A DNA stretch of 64,000 nt from positions 124,001 through 188,000 of the forward strand of contig JALCCT010000002.1 of NCBI GenBank assembly GCA_022640915.1, in the 5' to 3' direction. The DNA is from Bifidobacterium sp. (GTDB lineage Bacteria > Actinomycetota > Actinomycetes > Actinomycetales > Bifidobacteriaceae). This document shows, one piece after another, positions 26,631 to 38,642 of the stretch. The translations under genes were made by a program, and so were the position numbers. The stretch's first letter is position 1. Each line of letters opens with the position of its first letter. The notes under the pieces were generated by a model that saw only the letters and a list, made by a program, of their open reading frames with translations, searched no databases and had not been told where the DNA came from.

Positions 26631-28043
26631 TCAGAACAGCTCCTCCTGCATGAACTCGTCTTCGCCTGCGAGCTGACCGCTGGCACGCCTGGCGAAGGCC
26701 GCAGGTCCTTCATCGCCGAGCCGGGCGCTGGCGGCCTTGGAATTGTCGCGCAGATGCCCGTCGAGCAACACTGCATCCGACGAAACCAGCAATGCACGCT
26801 CGTTAATGCCGCCAAGATAGAGTCCATTGAGGTTTTCCACACGCGAGAGTGCCACATAACCCATGCCCGGAGCGAAGGTACGACGCAGGTCCATCACGGC
26901 CCGATCGAGCGTCATACCTTGGGATTTATGGATTGTGATCGCCCACGCGCAGCGCAGAGGCACCTGTTTGACTGACGCCAACACCGTGTCCGCGTCCATC
27001 ATCTCCCATGAAGCCGGCTTCATGGTAACAGTGTTCCCGTTTTCGAATTCAACAATCGGCCAGCCGCCTTTGGCTTCACTCACAAAACCGCGCACCGTGC
27101 CGATCGAGCCGTTGACATATTGATGCTCCGCGTCGTTGCGAAGCGCCATGACGGCTGCACCGGTCTTCAAGACCAACTGCTCCGGAGCCAACATGTTCTT
27201 CTTGAGCCTGTCCACCAGATTCGCCTGTCCCGCGGATTCGGCGTAGTACTCATGGGCTGGCTCAGCGATACGCGCCAACTGGAGATCGTTAAGGCCATCA
27301 GCCTGTTTGTTGACCGGGAACAGGTGAACGGCGATCTCGTCAGGCTTAGGCTGCGTCCCCAGCCGTCCGGCCAGCACGTTGTGATCCTCTTGCGTTACCC
27401 CGCCCTCGCGGATGTCGGTGAGCACAGTGAGCAGCTGGCCGTCATCTTGACGATGCTGTTCCGTCAAATACGTAATGACAGGATCGAGCTCGTCCCAGAC
27501 CAATGATTCAGTCATGAAGCCCTCCGGGTCTCGGCCGGCCTTGGCATAGCGCTCCCGTGACTCTAGGAACTCGGCGCTCGGCGCCAGCAGATCGTTGTTT
27601 CTGCCCGGCCGGCGCACCGGAGGCAGCTGGAAGAAGTCGCCGGAGAGCACGATCTGCAGGCCTCCGAACGGTTCAGGGCTATGCCGCAAGGAGCGGCAAA
27701 CCTGATCGACCATGTCGAAGAGCCACGCATGGAGCATCGAAACCTCATCGATAACAAGGATGTCAGTCGATTCGATCCGGCGTTTACGACGCGAACGGAT
27801 TTGCCTGAGCAAATTCTGCGTAAGCGCGGTCGATACCCCAACGCCGCTCCAGGAGTGAATAGTTTGGCCGTTGATATGCGTGGAAGCAATGCCAGTCGAG
27901 GCAGTGACTGCTACCGTAGCGCCCTCGGCACGCGCATGGCTGATGAACTGGTTCAGCACATAGGTTTTGCCAGCTCCCGGCGCACCCGTAATGAACACAT
28001 TCGCGCCAGCCTCAAGAATCGCCAGTGCATCAGCCTGCTTCAT
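26631..28043 (-). CDS. PIF1-like superfamily 1 DNA helicase
   Basis: Probable 5'-3' DNA helicase of 470 residues. Walker A GAPGAGKT is at 20-27, motif Ia follows (TASTGIASTHINGQTIHSW), Walker B is DEVSMLHAWLFD, and motif III-like LSGDFFQLPPV is next. The C-terminal part has the UvrD/RecD-like block AITIHKSQGMTLDRAV and YVALSRVENLNGLYL. This order is typical of PIF1 and of RecD2-related helicases; the short N-terminus favours PIF1. Possible roles are replication-fork or G-quadruplex processing. AGGGAAT precedes ATG 28043. 64 bases downstream of orn and probably co-transcribed. Confidence 0.88.
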   Translation of the reverse strand: MKQADALAILEAGANVFITGAPGAGKTYVLNQFISHARAEGATVAVTASTGIASTHINGQTIHSWSGVGVSTALTQNLLRQIRSRRKRRIESTDILVIDEVSMLHAWLFDMVDQVCRSLRHSPEPFGGLQIVLSGDFFQLPPVRRPGRNNDLLAPSAEFLESRERYAKAGRDPEGFMTESLVWDELDPVITYLTEQHRQDDGQLLTVLTDIREGGVTQEDHNVLAGRLGTQPKPDEIAVHLFPVNKQADGLNDLQLARIAEPAHEYYAESAGQANLVDRLKKNMLAPEQLVLKTGAAVMALRNDAEHQYVNGSIGTVRGFVSEAKGGWPIVEFENGNTVTMKPASWEMMDADTVLASVKQVPLRCAWAITIHKSQGMTLDRAVMDLRRTFAPGMGYVALSRVENLNGLYLGGINERALLVSSDAVLLDGHLRDNSKAASARLGDEGPAAFARRASGQLAGEDEFMQEELF

Positions 28044-28107
28044 ATTCCCTGCCTATTCATCCCTCAACACGTGGCGTGCACAAATCAGCCCAGCAGACGA
28101 ACGCCGA

Positions 28108-28815
28108 TCAGTAATCGCGCTTGGGCGCATGCTTCGGGTCTTCGACCGCGTTGCCCTGCGCCTCATATTTGCGCAGCAGGCTAGTGGCCTCAATCTGCGC
28201 GGCACCTTGTGCGGCCTGCGCATCGTCCGGGCCAGGCGAAGGCGCGAAAAACATCTCGCGGTAGTAGCGCAGCTCGTCGATCGATTCGATGATATCGGCC
28301 AGTGCGCGGTGCCCGCCGTGCTTGACCGGCTTGTTGCTGTACGAACTGGGATACCAGCGGCGGGACAACTCTTTAATCGTGCTCACATCAATGATCCGGT
28401 AATGCAACAGGCCTGTGAGGTCTGGCATATAGCGGTCGAGGAACCGCTTGTCGGAACCGACTGAGTTGCCCGCCAGATGCGCCTTGCCACGTGCGGGCAA
28501 GAAGGGCCTGACATAGTCGACGATCTGCCGCTGCGCATCCTCAAGGCGCATGCCCGATGCATTCCATTCGTCCACCAAGCCTGACGAGGTGTGCATGTTG
28601 CGCACATAGTCATTCATATTGGCGGCGGCAGCGTCGGAAGGCTTGATGATCAGATCAATGCCCTGATCGAGTACGTTGAGATTGAAATCGGTGGGAACGA
28701 CCGCGACTTCGCACAGCTCGTCATGCAAAACATCGAGCCCTGTCATTTCGCAGTCGATCCATATCATCCGCGATTCCTCGGGGGTGAACGTCAGATCCTC
28801 ATTGCCTTGAGCCAT
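28108..28815 (-). CDS. orn: Oligoribonuclease
   Basis: 3'-5' exoribonuclease that clears two- to five-base RNAs, including pGpG. It has 235 residues of the DEDDh exonuclease family: Asp21 and Glu23 in [10 protein letters not shown], Asp in [12 protein letters not shown], and the His-x4-Asp pair in HRALADI. About 30 residues longer than E. coli Orn; the extra is a polar Ala/Gln/Asp-rich tail after residue 205. Start ATG 28815 follows GAAAGGCGGG. Confidence 0.95.
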   Translation of the reverse strand: MAQGNEDLTFTPEESRMIWIDCEMTGLDVLHDELCEVAVVPTDFNLNVLDQGIDLIIKPSDAAAANMNDYVRNMHTSSGLVDEWNASGMRLEDAQRQIVDYVRPFLPARGKAHLAGNSVGSDKRFLDRYMPDLTGLLHYRIIDVSTIKELSRRWYPSSYSNKPVKHGGHRALADIIESIDELRYYREMFFAPSPGPDDAQAAQGAAQIEATSLLRKYEAQGNAVEDPKHAPKRDY

Positions 28816-29033
28816 GCCAGCCCGCCTTTCTTTGATTTGCCGAACGAATCAGACTACCTCGCCAATGCGACTGCGCATCCCATAACACCGTTACGCAAAA
28901 TCACCGCTGCCGATGCATGGTCCGCATCGCATTGCTCGCGAATTCGCCGAAACAGCGCCTCCGAAGCGTTTTCAGTACATGACTAAGAACACGGTGTTTC
29001 AGAATATTTGAGCAGTTCTTCGGCCGTGGCGAC

Positions 29034-31769
<2,736 letters not shown>

Positions 31770-31773
<4 letters not shown>

Positions 31774-32465
31774 GCGCCCAGTCCTCCGCCGTTGATGGTC
31801 AGCGCCTTGCGCACTACGGATGCCGGAATCATGCCTTCTCGGATGATGGCGATGCCGTCGCGCTCCAACGGATCGGCTGCGACGACTGTGCTGGCGACGT
31901 GCCCTTGTGTCGCCCCGCCGTCCAAGTACAACTCCACGTCGTCGCCCAAGGCTTCGTAGGCCTCCTGCGCCGATTGCGGACTTTCGCCGCCCGAACGATT
32001 CGCACTCGAGGCAGCCACCGGTCCGACGGCCTTGAGAATGCGCAACGAAACCGCCGAATTGGGTATACGGATGGCTTGCGTGCGTTTGCCATTCGATTCG
32101 GTACGCAGCGTGCCCAAACTTCTGGCAGCCGAGTCGGCTGCAAGATCGACGGCAGCGTTATCTTCCATCGCCTGCGCAATCGGCGAGAACGCGCCCGGCA
32201 GGAAGGTAGCGGCCAGACGATTGAGCGGCGCCGGCAGGTACAGCCCTAGTCCATCCAGTTCGTCGATCGACGAAAGAATGATCTGCAGGGCCTTATAACG
32301 CGGGCGTCGTTTCGCCTCGTATATGCGCTCAATCGCTTTGGCGTTGAAAGGGTCGCACGCCACACCGTACACCGTGTCTGTGGGAATGACGACAAGTCCT
32401 CCCCCACGCACAATATCGGACGCAAGCGCCAACGACTCATCGGTAATGGCACGAATCTCGCTCAT
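31770..32465 (-). CDS. tsaC: L-threonylcarbamoyladenylate synthase
   Basis: Makes threonylcarbamoyl-AMP for the t6A37 modification of ANN-decoding tRNAs. It has 231 residues of the short YrdC/TsaC type without the Sua5 C-terminal domain. Family blocks are present: GGLVVIPTDTVYGVACDPFN, KRRPRYKALQI (basic substrate pocket) and SSANRSGGES. Start ATG 32465 has GGGAGG four bases upstream. It is in a run with prmC upstream and the wecA-like gene downstream, with which it overlaps by four bases. Confidence 0.94.
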
Positions 32466-32612
32466 ATGGCCTCCCGTAACCTCGTTTCAACCACCAATTG
32501 CACCATTGCGCCGCGACGTGCGCACGTGACCCTGATGCACAGGCTGGCTGCTGCCCACATTTTCCAGATTGCATAACGGCTGCACGTGACCCGCTACAAC
32601 CCTATCAAGCAC

Positions 32613-33542
32613 TCAGCCGCGAATCGCGAATAGATATCTTGGGCGTCCCGTCAGATCGTTGCCAGTGTGGGCTGTCGCAAAGCCGCGGTGCAGAGCGCTC
32701 TCAACCAACAGCTGGCCTTGAGAAATGTCATGCTCCATCACCAGCAGCCCGCCACGGCGCAGCATTGCTGCCGAACGTGCAAGAATCGCATACGGAATCG
32801 TCAGACCATCGTCGGATCCGCCGTACAACGCCATTTCAGGGTCATGATCGCGCACTTCGGGCTGCTCGGGAATCTGTGAAAGCGGCACATACGGCGGGTT
32901 GGTGACCACAGCGTCTACTGTTCCGTCGAGATCAGCCAGCGTCGTGGCATCGGTTGCGTCGCCCCGCATGAGGTGGTACCGAGCAAATTCATCAACAGCA
33001 TTCAGTACAGCGTCACGGTTGCGGCAAGTCCACACCAATGCCTGCGGCGAACACTCGACCGCCCAGACCTGGGCATTGGGCAGCTCGGTTGCAATGGACA
33101 ATCCGATGGCTCCACTGCCCGCGCATAGATCAACCACTCGCGGCTGCACAAGCTCCTGTCTGCGCAGCCAATCGAGTGCAGCCTGCACCACGCTTTCGGT
33201 TTCTGGCCTGGGAATAAACACACCGGGACCGACGGCAAGATCAAGAAAACGGAAGGGCGCATGCCCAGTGATGTATTGTAAGGGCTCACGGGCGGCACGA
33301 CGGGCGAGCATAGAGTCGAAAAGGCGTACGGCATGCGTGTCGTCAGGCAGTTCGCGACCGAGCAGCATGGCCTTGTCGATATCGCGCGGCTCCAAGCCGT
33401 ATGCCCATGCCAGCAACAGCTTGGCATCGACCTGCGGGGTCTCGATGCCGGCCGCGCGCAATGTTTCTGCAGCCGACCGCAGCCACTTCCGCACGGTGCC
33501 AGATGCAGCATGGGAATATGCGCAAGATATGTCAGCGTTCAT
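32613..33542 (-). CDS. prmC: Release-factor glutamine N5-methyltransferase
   Basis: Methylates the Gln of the GGQ motif in RF1 and RF2. It has 309 residues. The N-terminal helical domain is followed by an AdoMet-binding motif (DLCAGSGAIG, residues 138-147) and the NPPY catalytic motif at 215-218, which binds the target Gln. Start ATG 33542. It lies 41 bases after prfA, whose product is its substrate, an order widely conserved in bacteria. Confidence 0.96.
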   Translation of the reverse strand: MNADISCAYSHAASGTVRKWLRSAAETLRAAGIETPQVDAKLLLAWAYGLEPRDIDKAMLLGRELPDDTHAVRLFDSMLARRAAREPLQYITGHAPFRFLDLAVGPGVFIPRPETESVVQAALDWLRRQELVQPRVVDLCAGSGAIGLSIATELPNAQVWAVECSPQALVWTCRNRDAVLNAVDEFARYHLMRGDATDATTLADLDGTVDAVVTNPPYVPLSQIPEQPEVRDHDPEMALYGGSDDGLTIPYAILARSAAMLRRGGLLVMEHDISQGQLLVESALHRGFATAHTGNDLTGRPRYLFAIRG

Positions 33543-33583
33543 TGTGCACGGCTATCAGTTCTCAGTATCCATGGATACAGCGT

Positions 33584-34666
33584 TCAACGCGCCATGCGCT
33601 GAGCCTCGTCAGCCTGGATGTCGCTATCGATCACAGCCTGCAGATCGCCGTCGAGTACCTGGTCGAGGTTGTAGGCCTTGTAGTTCGTGCGATGGTCGAC
33701 GATACGGTTCTCGGGAAAATTGTATGTACGGATGCGCTCCGAACGATCCAGTGAACGCACCTGGGAGTGCCGCATGTCGGCGGCTTCGGCGGCCTCCTGC
33801 TCGTGCTTCATGGCGAGCAGGCGCGATTTGAGCACACGCAAGGCGGCAGCGCGGTTCTGAATCTGCGATTTTTCGTCCTGCATGCTCACCACGATGCCAG
33901 TGGGGATGTGCGTCATACGCACTGCAGAATACGTGGTGTTAACCGATTGACCGCCGGGGCCGGAACTCATGAAGATGTCGATTTTAAGGTCTTTGGGATC
34001 GATTTCGATCTCGTCATCGTCATCATCGGCCTCAGGAAACACAATCACGCCTGCCGCCGAGGTCTGGATGCGCCCTTGCGACTCGGTGACGGGGATGCGC
34101 TGCACACGATGCACGCCGCCCTCGTATTTGAGGCTCGCCCATACGCCGTCTGCAGGCGCCGGATTGCCTTTGGAGCGGATGGCCAGCTGGATGTCCTTGA
34201 CGCCGCCGAGCTCGGTTGAGTTCTCGCTCTGGATGGCTGTAGACCAGCCGCGCTTTTCCGCATAGCGCGTATACATGCGCAGCAAATCGCCCGCGAACAA
34301 GGCCGCTTCCTCGCCGCCCGTGCCAGCTTTGATCTGCATAATCGTGTCTCGAGCGTCGTCGGGGTCACGCGGAATCAGCGCTGAGCGCAGTTTCTCTTCG
34401 GCTTCAGGCAGCTGAGCCTGCAAACGCTGGGCCTCTGCGGCGAAATCCGCGTCCTCGGCTGCCATCTCCTGAGCCACTTCAAGATCGTCGCGGATTTGCT
34501 GGTAACGCTGGTAGGCGGAAACGATGACACCCAGTTCGGCGCGTTTGCGGCCGAGCTTACGCATCGCATCAGGATCCACCGCAACTTCGGGCGTGCCCAT
34601 CTGCCGCTCGATGTCTTGGTATTCCTCCAAGGCGCTCTGCGCCGCGGGGAACTGTTCGTCTACCAT
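33584..34666 (-). CDS. prfA: Peptide chain release factor 1
   Basis: Recognises UAG and UAA. It has 360 residues. The tripeptide anticodon is PVT (RIPVTESQG), the RF1-type alternative to PAT, and the GGQ motif is in [11 protein letters not shown]. Start ATG 34666 follows AAGGATA. Upstream is rpmE, which ends in a U-tailed terminator, so prfA-prmC-tsaC-wecA-like probably start from a promoter in the 147-base gap. Confidence 0.97.
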   Translation of the reverse strand: MVDEQFPAAQSALEEYQDIERQMGTPEVAVDPDAMRKLGRKRAELGVIVSAYQRYQQIRDDLEVAQEMAAEDADFAAEAQRLQAQLPEAEEKLRSALIPRDPDDARDTIMQIKAGTGGEEAALFAGDLLRMYTRYAEKRGWSTAIQSENSTELGGVKDIQLAIRSKGNPAPADGVWASLKYEGGVHRVQRIPVTESQGRIQTSAAGVIVFPEADDDDDEIEIDPKDLKIDIFMSSGPGGQSVNTTYSAVRMTHIPTGIVVSMQDEKSQIQNRAAALRVLKSRLLAMKHEQEAAEAADMRHSQVRSLDRSERIRTYNFPENRIVDHRTNYKAYNLDQVLDGDLQAVIDSDIQADEAQRMAR

Positions 34667-34747
34667 GCTTATCCTTAGATTGTGCTGTTGTATATGGCCG
34701 CGCTGATAAAAAGTCTGTTGACTTTCCGCCGAATGGATATGCGGATA

Positions 34748-34806
34748 TGAAAACGCCAGTCCGCAGGCGAGTCGCCGAAACGGCCCAAACCCACAAGGAC
34801 TGGCGT
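34748..34806 (-). terminator. Rho-independent terminator of rpmE
   Basis: Perfect 10-bp arms (34753-34762 and 34797-34806) with internal pairing between them, followed on the minus strand by TTTT. It begins 8 bases after the rpmE stop. Confidence 0.7.
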
Positions 34807-34813
34807 GATAACG

Positions 34814-35026
34814 CTACTTGGTCTTCTTGCCGTAGCGACGCTCGAAGCGAGCGACGCGACCGCCGGTGTCGAGAATCTTCTGCTTGCCCGTGTAGAACGG
34901 GTGGCAGCTCGAGCACACGTCAACGGTCATATGATCGCCCTGGGCGGTAGAACGAGTGACGAAAGTATTGCCGCACGAGCAGGTGACCTGCACAGCGTGG
35001 TAATCGGGGTGAATACCCTGCTTCAT
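34814..35026 (-). CDS. rpmE: 50S ribosomal protein bL31
   Basis: Large-subunit protein at the intersubunit bridge, 70 residues. Four zinc-ligand Cys positions are suggested by CSCGNTF and [10 protein letters not shown], so this is the zinc-binding (C+) form rather than the zinc-starvation form. Start ATG 35026 has GGAG five bases upstream. The leader between the -10 box at 35100 and the start is G/C-rich and can pair with itself, a possible site for autoregulation by bL31. Confidence 0.97.
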   Translation of the reverse strand: MKQGIHPDYHAVQVTCSCGNTFVTRSTAQGDHMTVDVCSSCHPFYTGKQKILDTGGRVARFERRYGKKTK

Positions 35027-35099
35027 AATATCTCCTATGGATTCAACAGAGACCCGGGTCGCCGCGCCCCTTTGGCGGGCGTGAACCGGAACCTCACAG

Positions 35100-35105
35100 A
35101 TTATA
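35100..35105 (-). promoter_or_regulatory. Probable -10 box of rpmE
   Basis: A perfect TATAAT on the minus strand, about 75 bases before the rpmE start. No good -35 box at 16-18 bases, so this rests on the -10 box alone. Confidence 0.45.
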
Positions 35106-35283
35106 GCCGCCTATGCGGACGCCTGCATAGCCCTGAGCATACGCTATATGTCCTATCTCATTTACGACATGTGGATCAGATATTTGCCATGAAAAACAAT
35201 AAAACCCGTCTTGTTCATATGCCCCGAATGGGTGTCATCACCACGACAGCGCGTAGAACTCAAGGATTCCAGTGCCTTGCGAG

Positions 35284-35357
35284 TGGGGCCCCAGGGGCTT
35301 GAACCCTGGACCGAACGATTATGAGTCGTTTGCTCTAACCGACTGAGCTAGGGCCCC
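35284..35357 (-). tRNA. tRNA-Met (CAU), elongator type
   Basis: A 74-base cloverleaf: acceptor GGGGCCC pairing with GGGCCCC, D-arm with GCTC/GAGC, anticodon stem AACGA/TCGTT with loop CTCATAA (anticodon CAU), and T-arm CAGGG-TTCAAGC-CCCTG. The discriminator is A; CCA is not encoded. A CAU anticodon can be initiator Met, elongator Met or the tRNA-Ile whose C34 becomes lysidine. The paired first acceptor base pair and the AAACGACTCATAATCGTT-like anticodon arm favour elongator Met. It is transcribed toward rpmE. Confidence 0.9.
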
Positions 35358-35393
35358 ACGTTGGCATAGGCCAACTCGGATAGTGTAGCATCT

Positions 35394-35563
35394 GGCTCAC
35401 ATTTTTTGACACCGCCATAAAAAGTGTGAGTCAATCGAACACATCGTGTTCGATTCTCATAAGCGAAAAACGTTGCAACTTCGCGATTTCAAGTGCAAAA
35501 ATCTACCATCGTCACTGTTCGTTTAGCTCACACTTTTTTCTGCGTACTAAAAAAGTGTGAGCC
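35394..35563. repeat. 170-bp AT-rich cluster of hairpins with shared arms
   Basis: Two hairpins built from the same arm sequence lie at the ends. The first is 35396-35430 (CTCACATTTTT with AAAAAGTGTGAG, one wobble). The last is 35526-35562 (GCTCACACTTTTTT with AAAAAAGTGTGAGC, 14 perfect bp). The outermost arms start GGCTCACA and end TGTGAGCC, so the block has inverted ends of about 14 bp. Between them are a perfect 10-bp hairpin with a 3-base loop (35433-35455) and a weaker one near 35463-35484. No coding frame. It lies between the YkoE-like gene and tRNA-Met. It could be a miniature mobile element, a terminator array or a regulatory site; no target duplication is evident. Confidence 0.55.
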
Positions 35564-35576
35564 GACACGCGTCGAA

Positions 35577-36242
35577 TCACGCCTCTTCAGCGCCTTGACG
35601 CCCGGAAGCGAAACGCTCAAGCGCCCCCGTTCTAGCTATGGCACGGTACAGCGCCCAGCTCATGATACCTGCGAAAAGCACGCCGCCTAGAATCTCGCAG
35701 ATCATATGCGTGATGCCACGCGGGCTGAAGAACGCGACGCCTTGGAATTGGAAAAACAGCAGGTACAGGCCATATTCGATTGCGGTCAATGCCCCGGCGG
35801 CGATGGTGATCGCCGGATTGAACACACGGTACCGAGTCACCGCGAATGGCAGCTCGGAACATATGCCCTGCAACGCTGCCGAAATAAAGACGAAGCTGAA
35901 GCTGAAACCGCCGCTGCCAAATATCATCTCAGCCATGGAGCCAACGAGGTTCACATAGATTGCAGCCCCGGGCTTGCGCAGGATGAGCACGGCCAGCGGA
36001 CCGGAAAAATACCAGAAGGCATGCACGATGCTGGTGGCCCCAGGCAGGATCGCACGAAGGAACGGTGAAATGAATACATAGGCGTAATTGAAGCCCCAGA
36101 ACACCAGACCGCAGGCCACGCCGAGCGCCGCGCCGACAGCGATATCGACGGGACGCCAGCGCAAATGAGCAGCGCCAACGGATGAATGCACAGCTGAAGA
36201 CGATGAAGACGATGACTTTTTGATTTTGGCGGATATGCTCAT
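35577..36242 (-). CDS. ECF transporter S component, YkoE-like (thiamine or HMP uptake)
   Basis: Membrane substrate-binding subunit of an energy-coupling-factor vitamin transporter, 221 residues from ATG 36242. Several hydrophobic helices follow a Ser-rich N-terminal stretch (a run of seven Ser). The core (WRPVDIAVGAALGVACGLVF; later VNLVGSMAEMIFGSG) resembles YkoE, the S component for thiamine or hydroxymethylpyrimidine in Gram-positives. No EcfA ATPase or EcfT gene lies alongside, and I find no THI-box (TPP riboswitch) in the 270 bases upstream. It would need energising subunits from elsewhere. A longer frame to 36299 lacks a better ribosome site. Confidence 0.75.
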   Translation of the reverse strand: MSISAKIKKSSSSSSSAVHSSVGAAHLRWRPVDIAVGAALGVACGLVFWGFNYAYVFISPFLRAILPGATSIVHAFWYFSGPLAVLILRKPGAAIYVNLVGSMAEMIFGSGGFSFSFVFISAALQGICSELPFAVTRYRVFNPAITIAAGALTAIEYGLYLLFFQFQGVAFFSPRGITHMICEILGGVLFAGIMSWALYRAIARTGALERFASGRQGAEEA

Positions 36243-36447
36243 GGTATTCCGATCCCTCGCGCTGCGCACAGTACTATTGTCTCGCTCTGAAGACGCCACG
36301 GTACTCCAAAGCTCAGGCGCCCCTTGACCTGCGCAGTTCGGGCGGGAACGTCAAGCGCCACTGTACCAGCACTTCGTCACGGCAAGACGTTCACTGTTCC
36401 GCGTATTTTGCGTGTCCAGTCACCTGACGATACGCCGGTAACCGTGC

Positions 36448-36499
36448 AAAAATCGGCGCCACCCGCTGAAAGCTGAAAAGCTCAGCAGATGACGCCGAT
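36448..36499 (-). terminator. Rho-independent terminator of the aldehyde dehydrogenase gene
   Basis: Arms ATCGGCG (36452-36458) and CGCCGAT (36493-36499) with an inner GCTGA/TCAGC stem, followed on the minus strand by a run of T. It lies about 70 bases past the stop at 36571. Confidence 0.65.
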
Positions 36500-36570
36500 G
36501 TATCCTGACTGACTTGGCACACCGTATTAAGCCACTGTCATATCTCTCAATACTCTGGCACGCTGTCGGT

Positions 36571-37983
36571 TCACGCCACGACCAACCCGCCAGCCAGATT
36601 CGACAGATCGGGGTGTGCGGCCTTGACTATGAGCTGCTCGTTGACGAAGGCCAGCTGGCCGATGCGGCTCATCTCGCGCCCATAGCCAGACAGCTTGACG
36701 CCACCAAAAGGCAGTTCAGGCAGCGAAGCCATGAAGTTGTTGACGTAGACCATGCCGGTCTCGATGCGCGAGGCGACTTCAGCGCCATGATCCGGGTCGC
36801 CGGCGAAGAGGATGCCACCCAGCCCGTAGGGGTTGTCGTTGGCGAGTTCCACCGCCTCATCCTCGCTGTGCACGCGGTACACGGCTGCGACCGGCCCGAA
36901 CATCTCGCCTTGGTAGGCCGGATTGTCCTTGTCGATGTCGGTGAGGATAGCCGGGCGGAAGAACTGCCCATCGGAATCAATCTCAGGGTACTGATAGGCG
37001 AGTTTCGCCCCTGCGGCGAGCGCGTCGTCGAGCTGGGATTGCAGCTTCTCCTTAGCACGCTTAGTGTTCATTGGCGCGAGCGTGGTAGCCGGGTCGAGCG
37101 GGTCGCCGGGCTTGACAGCGGCGAAATGCTTCTTGAGCGCGTCGAGGAATTCGTCGTAGACGTTATCCATCACGATGAAGCGCTTCGACGAGGTGCATAC
37201 CTGCCCGCAGTTGTAGAGCCGCACGCGCCAAGCAAGGTTGGTGACATCGTCCATGTTCGCATCGCCGAGCACGACGAAGGGATCCATGCCGCCAAGCTCC
37301 ATCGTGTTCTTCTTGAGATACTTGCCTGCGGCCTCGGCGACCGACTTGCCGCCGCGTTCGGAGCCGGTCAGCGCCACGCCCTGCACACGCGGATCAGCGA
37401 TCGCATCCGTGACCTGATCGTAGGTCAGGAACAGGTTCGTCAGCGTGCCCTTTGGCACGCCAGCTTCTTCCACAATTTCGCAGAACCGCTTGGCTGCAGT
37501 CGGCGTGTTTGCCGCATGCTTGAGAATCATCGCGTTGCCGACCATGTAATTCGGCGCGAAGACACGCATGATCTGGTAGTACGGGAAGTTCCATGGCTCG
37601 ACCATCATGACAACCCCTACCGCATGGTGCCGCACTTCGGCCTCGCCAGTCGCAATCGTCTCGATCGAATCTGGCTTGAGCAGTTCCTCACTGTGATCGG
37701 CGAACCAGTCCGCGATGATCGCGCACAGCTCCACCTCGCCGGCCGATTCGCCGACCAGCTTGCCCATGTCGACCGTGCAGATTTTGGCGAGTTCGTCGGC
37801 ATGCTCGCGCAGCGCGGCAGCGACCTTGTGCAGCAGCGCACCACGCTTGGCGATTGGCTGCGTCTTGAACTCCTCGTAGCGCTGCGCTCCAAGCGCCAAA
37901 GCGTCTTGCAGCTCCTCGTCCGTCGCGTACGGATATTCCGTAACGACTTCATTAGTGTAGGGATTGACCGTTTGATATGTCAT
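36571..37983 (-). CDS. NAD(P)-dependent aldehyde dehydrogenase, succinate-semialdehyde type
   Basis: Oxidises an aldehyde to its acid with NAD(P); 470 residues, the usual superfamily length. The general base Glu is in MELGGMDPFVVL (about residue 227) and the nucleophile Cys in NCGQVCTSSKR (about residue 261). VEPWNFPYYQIMR matches succinate-semialdehyde dehydrogenase-like members, but the substrate is inferred. GAGGAGG stands five bases before ATG 37983, a very strong ribosome site. Monocistronic with its own U-tailed terminator at 36448. Confidence 0.9.
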   Translation of the reverse strand: MTYQTVNPYTNEVVTEYPYATDEELQDALALGAQRYEEFKTQPIAKRGALLHKVAAALREHADELAKICTVDMGKLVGESAGEVELCAIIADWFADHSEELLKPDSIETIATGEAEVRHHAVGVVMMVEPWNFPYYQIMRVFAPNYMVGNAMILKHAANTPTAAKRFCEIVEEAGVPKGTLTNLFLTYDQVTDAIADPRVQGVALTGSERGGKSVAEAAGKYLKKNTMELGGMDPFVVLGDANMDDVTNLAWRVRLYNCGQVCTSSKRFIVMDNVYDEFLDALKKHFAAVKPGDPLDPATTLAPMNTKRAKEKLQSQLDDALAAGAKLAYQYPEIDSDGQFFRPAILTDIDKDNPAYQGEMFGPVAAVYRVHSEDEAVELANDNPYGLGGILFAGDPDHGAEVASRIETGMVYVNNFMASLPELPFGGVKLSGYGREMSRIGQLAFVNEQLIVKAAHPDLSNLAGGLVVA

Positions 37984-38175
37984 AACTACCTCCTCGTAGA
38001 GTTTACGAACCTCACAAACGCCTCTATTTTATGCCGAAATAACCGTCGTGGCAGAGCTCGGCCCCAATTGCGCCTTCAGCGTTGAAGAGGACGCAGGGGC
38101 CGCCTGAATCCAGAAAGAACGCCGAGTGCTTTTATGTCTAGCACCGAAGCCTAGTCCATTCCCATGCAAACAGGT

Positions 38176-38192
38176 GTAGTCCGTTGGACTAC
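38176..38192. promoter_or_regulatory. Palindromic operator-like site
   Basis: GTAGTCCGTTGGACTAC is a perfect 7-3-7 palindrome followed by AAAAAA. A further TAGTCC half-site lies about 25 bases to the left. It looks like a dimeric repressor site; no regulator gene is adjacent. Confidence 0.45.
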
Positions 38193-38337
38193 AAAAAAGT
38201 CATCCGAATTGCTCAGGCATACAACCCGCAGTACGTTGAGTGAACTCCATTCACCATTGCAAAACGCTTCAATGATGTATTCATTCGAAGGCGTATCAAA
38301 CCTTTGTATCGTAAGGAGAAAATGGGTTGGGAAAATG

Positions 38338-38642
38338 AACTGTTCTATTGCCAGACGCCAGATTGTCCGCAATCTTCTGAGCTTGAGATTCCTGCTGATT
38401 GTCGTTGCCTCGTTCGTACTTATGGTTGTGCAATATTGGACGAGCCATCATGCCGGCTACCGTATAGCCAGGAGCGCGCCAACCGCAGCAATGCAGCAAT
38501 TCCCAGCAGCGACCTGCGAATACGGGAAAAATCCGCGCTGGATCGTTGATCCGAAACGACGTGTGATGGTTCATCGAATTCTTGCCTACGGCTCCATGTC
38601 TCCGATTGGCTTAACAGATATGAGACAAATGCGCGGCGACTG
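38338..38642 (+). pseudogene. Remnant of a membrane protein, possibly an ABC-2 type permease N-terminus
   Basis: The plus-strand frame reads a basic segment (IARRQIVRNLLSLRF) followed by a hydrophobic helix of about 18 residues ending VVQYW, then a polar stretch. The pattern resembles the first 60 residues of ABC-2 type permeases. The frame then runs without further membrane segments into the oppositely oriented gene at 38643, so the rest is missing. AAGGAG at 38319 lies too far upstream of this ATG and fits better a short overlapping frame in another phase. Treat it as a degraded gene; a chance frame is possible. Confidence 0.3.

Larger units (their letters stand above)
37984..38642. other. 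Gap of about 660 bases, partly degenerate
   Basis: The left part is the upstream region of the aldehyde dehydrogenase gene. From about 38150 base composition drops in GC, and a palindrome and a broken permease-like frame are listed separately. No intact gene can be supported. Confidence 0.5.

Noticed and set aside
35284..35357. Reading the tRNA as tRNA-Ile (lysidine) or initiator Met
   Set aside because: The first acceptor pair is a normal G-C, unlike most initiators, and the anticodon arm matches elongator Met better; not fully excluded.
36243..36570. TPP riboswitch upstream of the YkoE-like gene
   Set aside because: Neither the CUGAGA nor the conserved GGAUAAUGCCAG-type element was found on the minus strand by eye.
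36514..38085. Plus-strand open frame of 523 codons
   Set aside because: It mirrors the aldehyde dehydrogenase gene, with His/Arg/Val-rich composition typical of an antisense frame in high-GC DNA.
38304..38549. 81-codon plus-strand frame with AAGGAG just ahead of an ATG
   Set aside because: The ribosome site is good, but the Cys/Pro-rich product has no recognisable domain and overlaps the more protein-like membrane frame in another phase.
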